Source: Manduca sexta (Eukaryota; Arthropoda; Insecta; Lepidoptera; Sphingidae). From it: a stretch of 64,000 nt of DNA. The stretch is taken from positions 3,522,913-3,586,912 of the forward strand of contig NC_051131.1 in NCBI RefSeq assembly GCF_014839805.1, in the 5' to 3' direction. A model generated the notes under the pieces. The model searched no databases and was not told the DNA's origin. It saw nothing but the letters and a program-made list of their open reading frames with translations. This document shows positions 61,334 through 64,000 of this stretch, one piece after another (position 1 is the first letter of the stretch; the number at the start of each line of letters is the position of its first letter). Position numbers and translations under genes: made by a program.

Positions 61334-62857
61334 GTACGTATTTTCGTGTTTTTCTTTAACATCTGTTTAATCACATTTTAAAGAGCACTTGCATAAATAC
61401 TGTGAAATAAATTTATCCATTTAAATACATTGCTTTTATTACACATTATCTTCATTTGAAATGGTTTTATAGATTAAGGTTTTATCAAACTTTATAAAAA
61501 GTCCTTAAGTGTATAACATAATTATTGTTTTATTTATAGGTGTACCATATATGGGCCGTAAAATGATGTCTATGTCCTCTCCGTTGATGGAAATTACTAT
61601 GGATGGAGACACTATGACTATAAAGAATTCGTCATTGATGAGGACTGTTGATTACAAATTCAAGTTTGGAGAAGAATATGAAGAAAATATGCCCAACACT
61701 GTTATTAAGGTTAACTAACATTTCTATTTTTATCAAACCTGTTTTATATTATAGCATTCAATTAATAAGATTATATGATAATCAACTTATTAGGGCAAAT
61801 TTTAACTTGATAAATACTAGTATGAGAAATTGTTGGGAGTGCAAATTTTACTCTTTCATTCAAAAATACACACATGCACATAACATTTTAATAATAAATT
61901 ATAGAGTAAAGAAAAAATCAGAAAACTGACCTGGCGAGTTTTGTTAAAATATTCATTAATCATGGACAATATTTGGCATAAAGTTAACAGAGGTAAAAAC
62001 AAGTATTTAGTTTTATTTAGTAATGCAATGTCCAGACCAACCGGTATTCTGTCATTTTATATAATTTTAAACATAAGTATTTTTGCACAAAACTTGCAGA
62101 TTCTGTACTCTGATTTTTATCACTTTGTAGTCAAGTTCATATCATATATGGTGATGGCATGTGTGTATTTCTAATTGAAAGTGTGATATTTGCACTCCAA
62201 ATATAAGTAATGAAATATTAAACAAAAATTATTAGTTTTCTTTTTATTTCAGAGTGTAACAACTAAGGTAAATGATAATGAAATTGAAACAAAGTCTATA
62301 ATACCTGAAACTAATGCAAAATGTGGAAGACATTACCTTTTTACTGATGATGAGTGTGTTGTGGTGAGTTTTAATAAATTCATATGGGAAAGTTAAATTT
62401 GCAATGTTCTTTATATATAATGCTTTAAATGTGTACCTTGTCACTTGCTAAATAGTGTAAAATGATTTTTCATTGTACATATATTTTTATTTATAATCAG
62501 AAACTAATTCTTGTTGATTTTTGGCTGATGGCCACAGAATAAGACTAATATTTATTTGTATGGTGTTCTTAAAACCTTAAATTTCACTATCTTATTGTGG
62601 TTTCCTTGTGGTTCTGCCCACATTAAAAAGTTTTTCAGGGATAAATATTTTCTCACTATAACAACTATGGTATAACACTCAGGAGTAATGTATTATCCGA
62701 TTAGTAAAAAAAATCAAAATCGGTTTTGTAGTTCATTCAAAAAAAATTGGTTTATATAATTAGGATATAGATTTAAAAAATCGTTATGTTGTTTTAGACA
62801 CTGACTCATGAAAATGCGGCTGTTCCTGGAAAGCGTTACTTCCGCAGGGTTCCCTAA
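61264..62857 (+). CDS. Fatty-acid-binding protein (intracellular lipid-binding family), complete, 4 exons
   Basis: Cytosolic carrier of fatty acids or similar hydrophobic ligands, folding as a ten-strand beta-barrel. Exons: 61264-61333, 61540-61709, 62253-62363, 62798-62857, giving 136 aa (family norm about 132). The N-terminus MPSITGKYQHYKNENIDDYF matches the FABP signature G-K-[Y/W]-x-x-x-x-x-E-N-x-D-x-[Y/F]. YKFKFGEEYEE matches the F-K-x-G-E-E-F-x-E block, GRHYLF holds the barrel Arg, and the C-terminal KRYFRRV is the ligand-binding R-x-Y position with Phe in place of Tyr. Introns of 206, 543 and 434 bp fall after codon 24 (phase 1), 80 and 117, the four-exon layout of vertebrate FABP genes. 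A sister copy begins 923 bp downstream. Whether it is a muscle, fat-body or other FABP cannot be decided from sequence alone. Confidence 0.95.
61540..61709 (+). CDS. FABP gene 1, exon 2
   Basis: 170 nt after acceptor TATAG, reading VPYMGRKMMSMSSPLMEITM and ending NTVIK. Donor GTTAAC. It holds the F-K-x-G-E-E-x-E-E block. Confidence 0.94.
62253..62363 (+). CDS. FABP gene 1, exon 3
   Basis: 111 nt (37 codons) after acceptor TTTCAG, from SVTTKVNDNEIETKS to FTDDECVV. Donor GTGAGT. Confidence 0.93.
62590..62778 (+). repeat. Decayed repeat fragment inside FABP intron 3
   Basis: GTGGTTCTGCCCAC, then AAAAGTTTTTCAGGGATAAA, and a terminal TATATAATTAGGATATAGAT that parallels the right end of the 41.7 kb element. 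It comes within 20 bp of the exon 4 acceptor. Confidence 0.45.
62798..62857 (+). CDS. FABP gene 1, exon 4 and stop
   Basis: 60 nt after acceptor TTTTAG, reading TLTHENAAVPGKRYFRRVP and then TAA. The upstream intron carries a decayed repeat immediately before the acceptor. Confidence 0.93.
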   Translation, partial: TLTHENAAVPGKRYFRRVP

Positions 62858-63031
62858 ATTATGCAGAATTTATCATATTGAGGAAGTAACAATTGTAAGC
62901 TACAGTATGTATAGTGTAATGGAATTACTCATTTTTATACTTTATAACCTATTATTCAATGAAGGGGTTTCAAAAAGCAAATTCATTTTTATCTTGCTTA
63001 CATATGTACACAGTTAAAAGAGGTTAATGCC

Positions 63032-63037
63032 AATAAA
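63032..63037 (+). terminator. Candidate polyadenylation signal of FABP gene 1
   Basis: AATAAA 175 bp after the stop codon. Further AATAAA hexamers occur at 63204-63209 and 63313-63318, so alternative 3' ends are possible. The sequence does not show which is used. Confidence 0.5.
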
Positions 63038-63780
63038 TAGCTAAGTTAATTTCCATTTATTAACAGGCAGGTCAATTATCAATTTAATGGATATATGGAC
63101 TGTGAACTGAATTAGTACATAGTACTTTCAGTACTTACTTATTATTTTTAACTTAATTGAGTAATAATTATTTAGGACATGTTATGTGATATTCTTTTTA
63201 TACAATAAAATATTTTTTTTTATTATATTTTGATATTCCCCATATTTTTTTATTTGTATTTTTGTATTTGTACATTGCTGTTACAGTGGATGTTGTTAAA
63301 TATAAACTTTGTAATAAAATTTTACTTTTATTTAATATTCCCCGCATGTACTTCTCATTACATGACATTATTATAAGTTTTCTAAAGCAAAAATGATGAA
63401 TAATGGCGGCTTTGGTACCATAAATCATCCTGCATGCAGGATATTAACATTTATGGACATATACACATACACCTACTTACCTTCAGCAAAATACCTAATA
63501 CTTTAACAAAAATTATCCTTATAGGATTTATAGAAATACTTGACAGCCTATTATATATTTGTGAACATGACATATTGCAATTTTTTTTTTGTATATATAT
63601 CCGTAAATTTGGCAAGATTATGTAAGTAATATTATAAATAACCATACTGTATTCTTATCATTGTCAAGTGTGCGGTTTATCTTAAATTCTAAAGAGAAGC
63701 TGCGAGCATCTTCTACATTACTCATTACATAAGTACTTAATTATTTCATTTTATTGTAACTGTAGTCATAGTATATTAAA

Positions 63781-64000
63781 ATGCCGTCGGTTGTTGGGAA
63801 ATATCAGCATTACAAAAATGAAAATATTGACGAATACTTCAGTGCTGTCGGTAAGTTTAAAGTTATTAATTTTTGTTGCGAAATAAGGCGTCGTTTTATA
63901 ATAATAAATGATTTTACTAAAATATATTTCTTATAGGCGTCCCTTATATGGCCCGAAAGATGATTGCGATGTCATCGCCGCTGATGGAAATTACCTATGA
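63781..64000 (+). CDS. Fatty-acid-binding protein, second tandem copy, cut by window edge
   Basis: Paralogue of the FABP gene just upstream. Exon 1 is 63781-63850 (70 nt, donor GTAAGT). The 86-bp intron ends at acceptor TATAG, and exon 2 begins at 63937 and runs past 64000. The first 24 residues differ from the first copy at only four positions (I/V, T/V, D/E, T/S), and exon 2 opens VPYMARKMIAMSSPLMEITY. The splice position and phase are identical to the first copy. Intron 1 is much shorter than the 206 bp of the neighbour. This indicates tandem duplication; the rest of the gene lies outside the window. Confidence 0.93.

Overview
This is a eukaryotic, almost certainly lepidopteran (moth or butterfly), nuclear window. 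It is AT-rich and gene-poor, its genes are split by GT-AG introns, and it carries repeats of types familiar from moth and butterfly genomes: a tRNA-derived SINE with clear A and B boxes, LINE 3' tails, Helitron-like elements with internal tandem repeats, and a short TIR element. I cannot name the species.

Only two gene loci are supported. (1) A PP2C-family protein phosphatase of the PPM1E/PPM1F (POPX; Drosophila CG10376-like) type lies on the minus strand. Seven coding exons run from 58801 down to 33563 and give 363 codons plus one base. The frame joins cleanly across all six internal introns, and the metal-binding and catalytic motifs appear in family order. The last part of the phosphatase domain, the SxDNI region and any tail, was not found in the window. 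(2) Two tandem fatty-acid-binding protein (FABP, intracellular lipid-binding) genes lie on the plus strand. The first is complete (61264-62857, four exons, 136 aa). The second starts at 63781 and runs off the right edge. The two loci are head to head, 2.46 kb apart.

Layout: 1-33.5 kb is a gene desert with CpG-rich islets. These include an orphan exon-like segment (8307-8433), a double cAMP-response-element site next to a TATA-like box (15.56-15.63 kb), and a TATA-box promoter-like CpG island (19.33-19.98 kb). It also holds a Helitron-like element, one TIR element and a 99-bp tandem repeat. From 33.5 to 58.8 kb is the phosphatase gene, with introns filled by SINEs, LINE tails and other repeats. 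From 58.8 to 61.2 kb is the shared upstream region, which contains another Helitron-like remnant. From 61.2 kb to the end is the FABP cluster.

No bacterial-type system, CRISPR array, tRNA gene or rRNA gene was seen. The most interesting gene-level observation is that the acceptor of the phosphatase exon carrying the GDS motif has a UG-dinucleotide tract in place of an ordinary polypyrimidine tract, and that exon has a length whose skipping would keep the frame. The most interesting non-coding observation is the pair of perfect 10-bp ATF/CREB palindromes.
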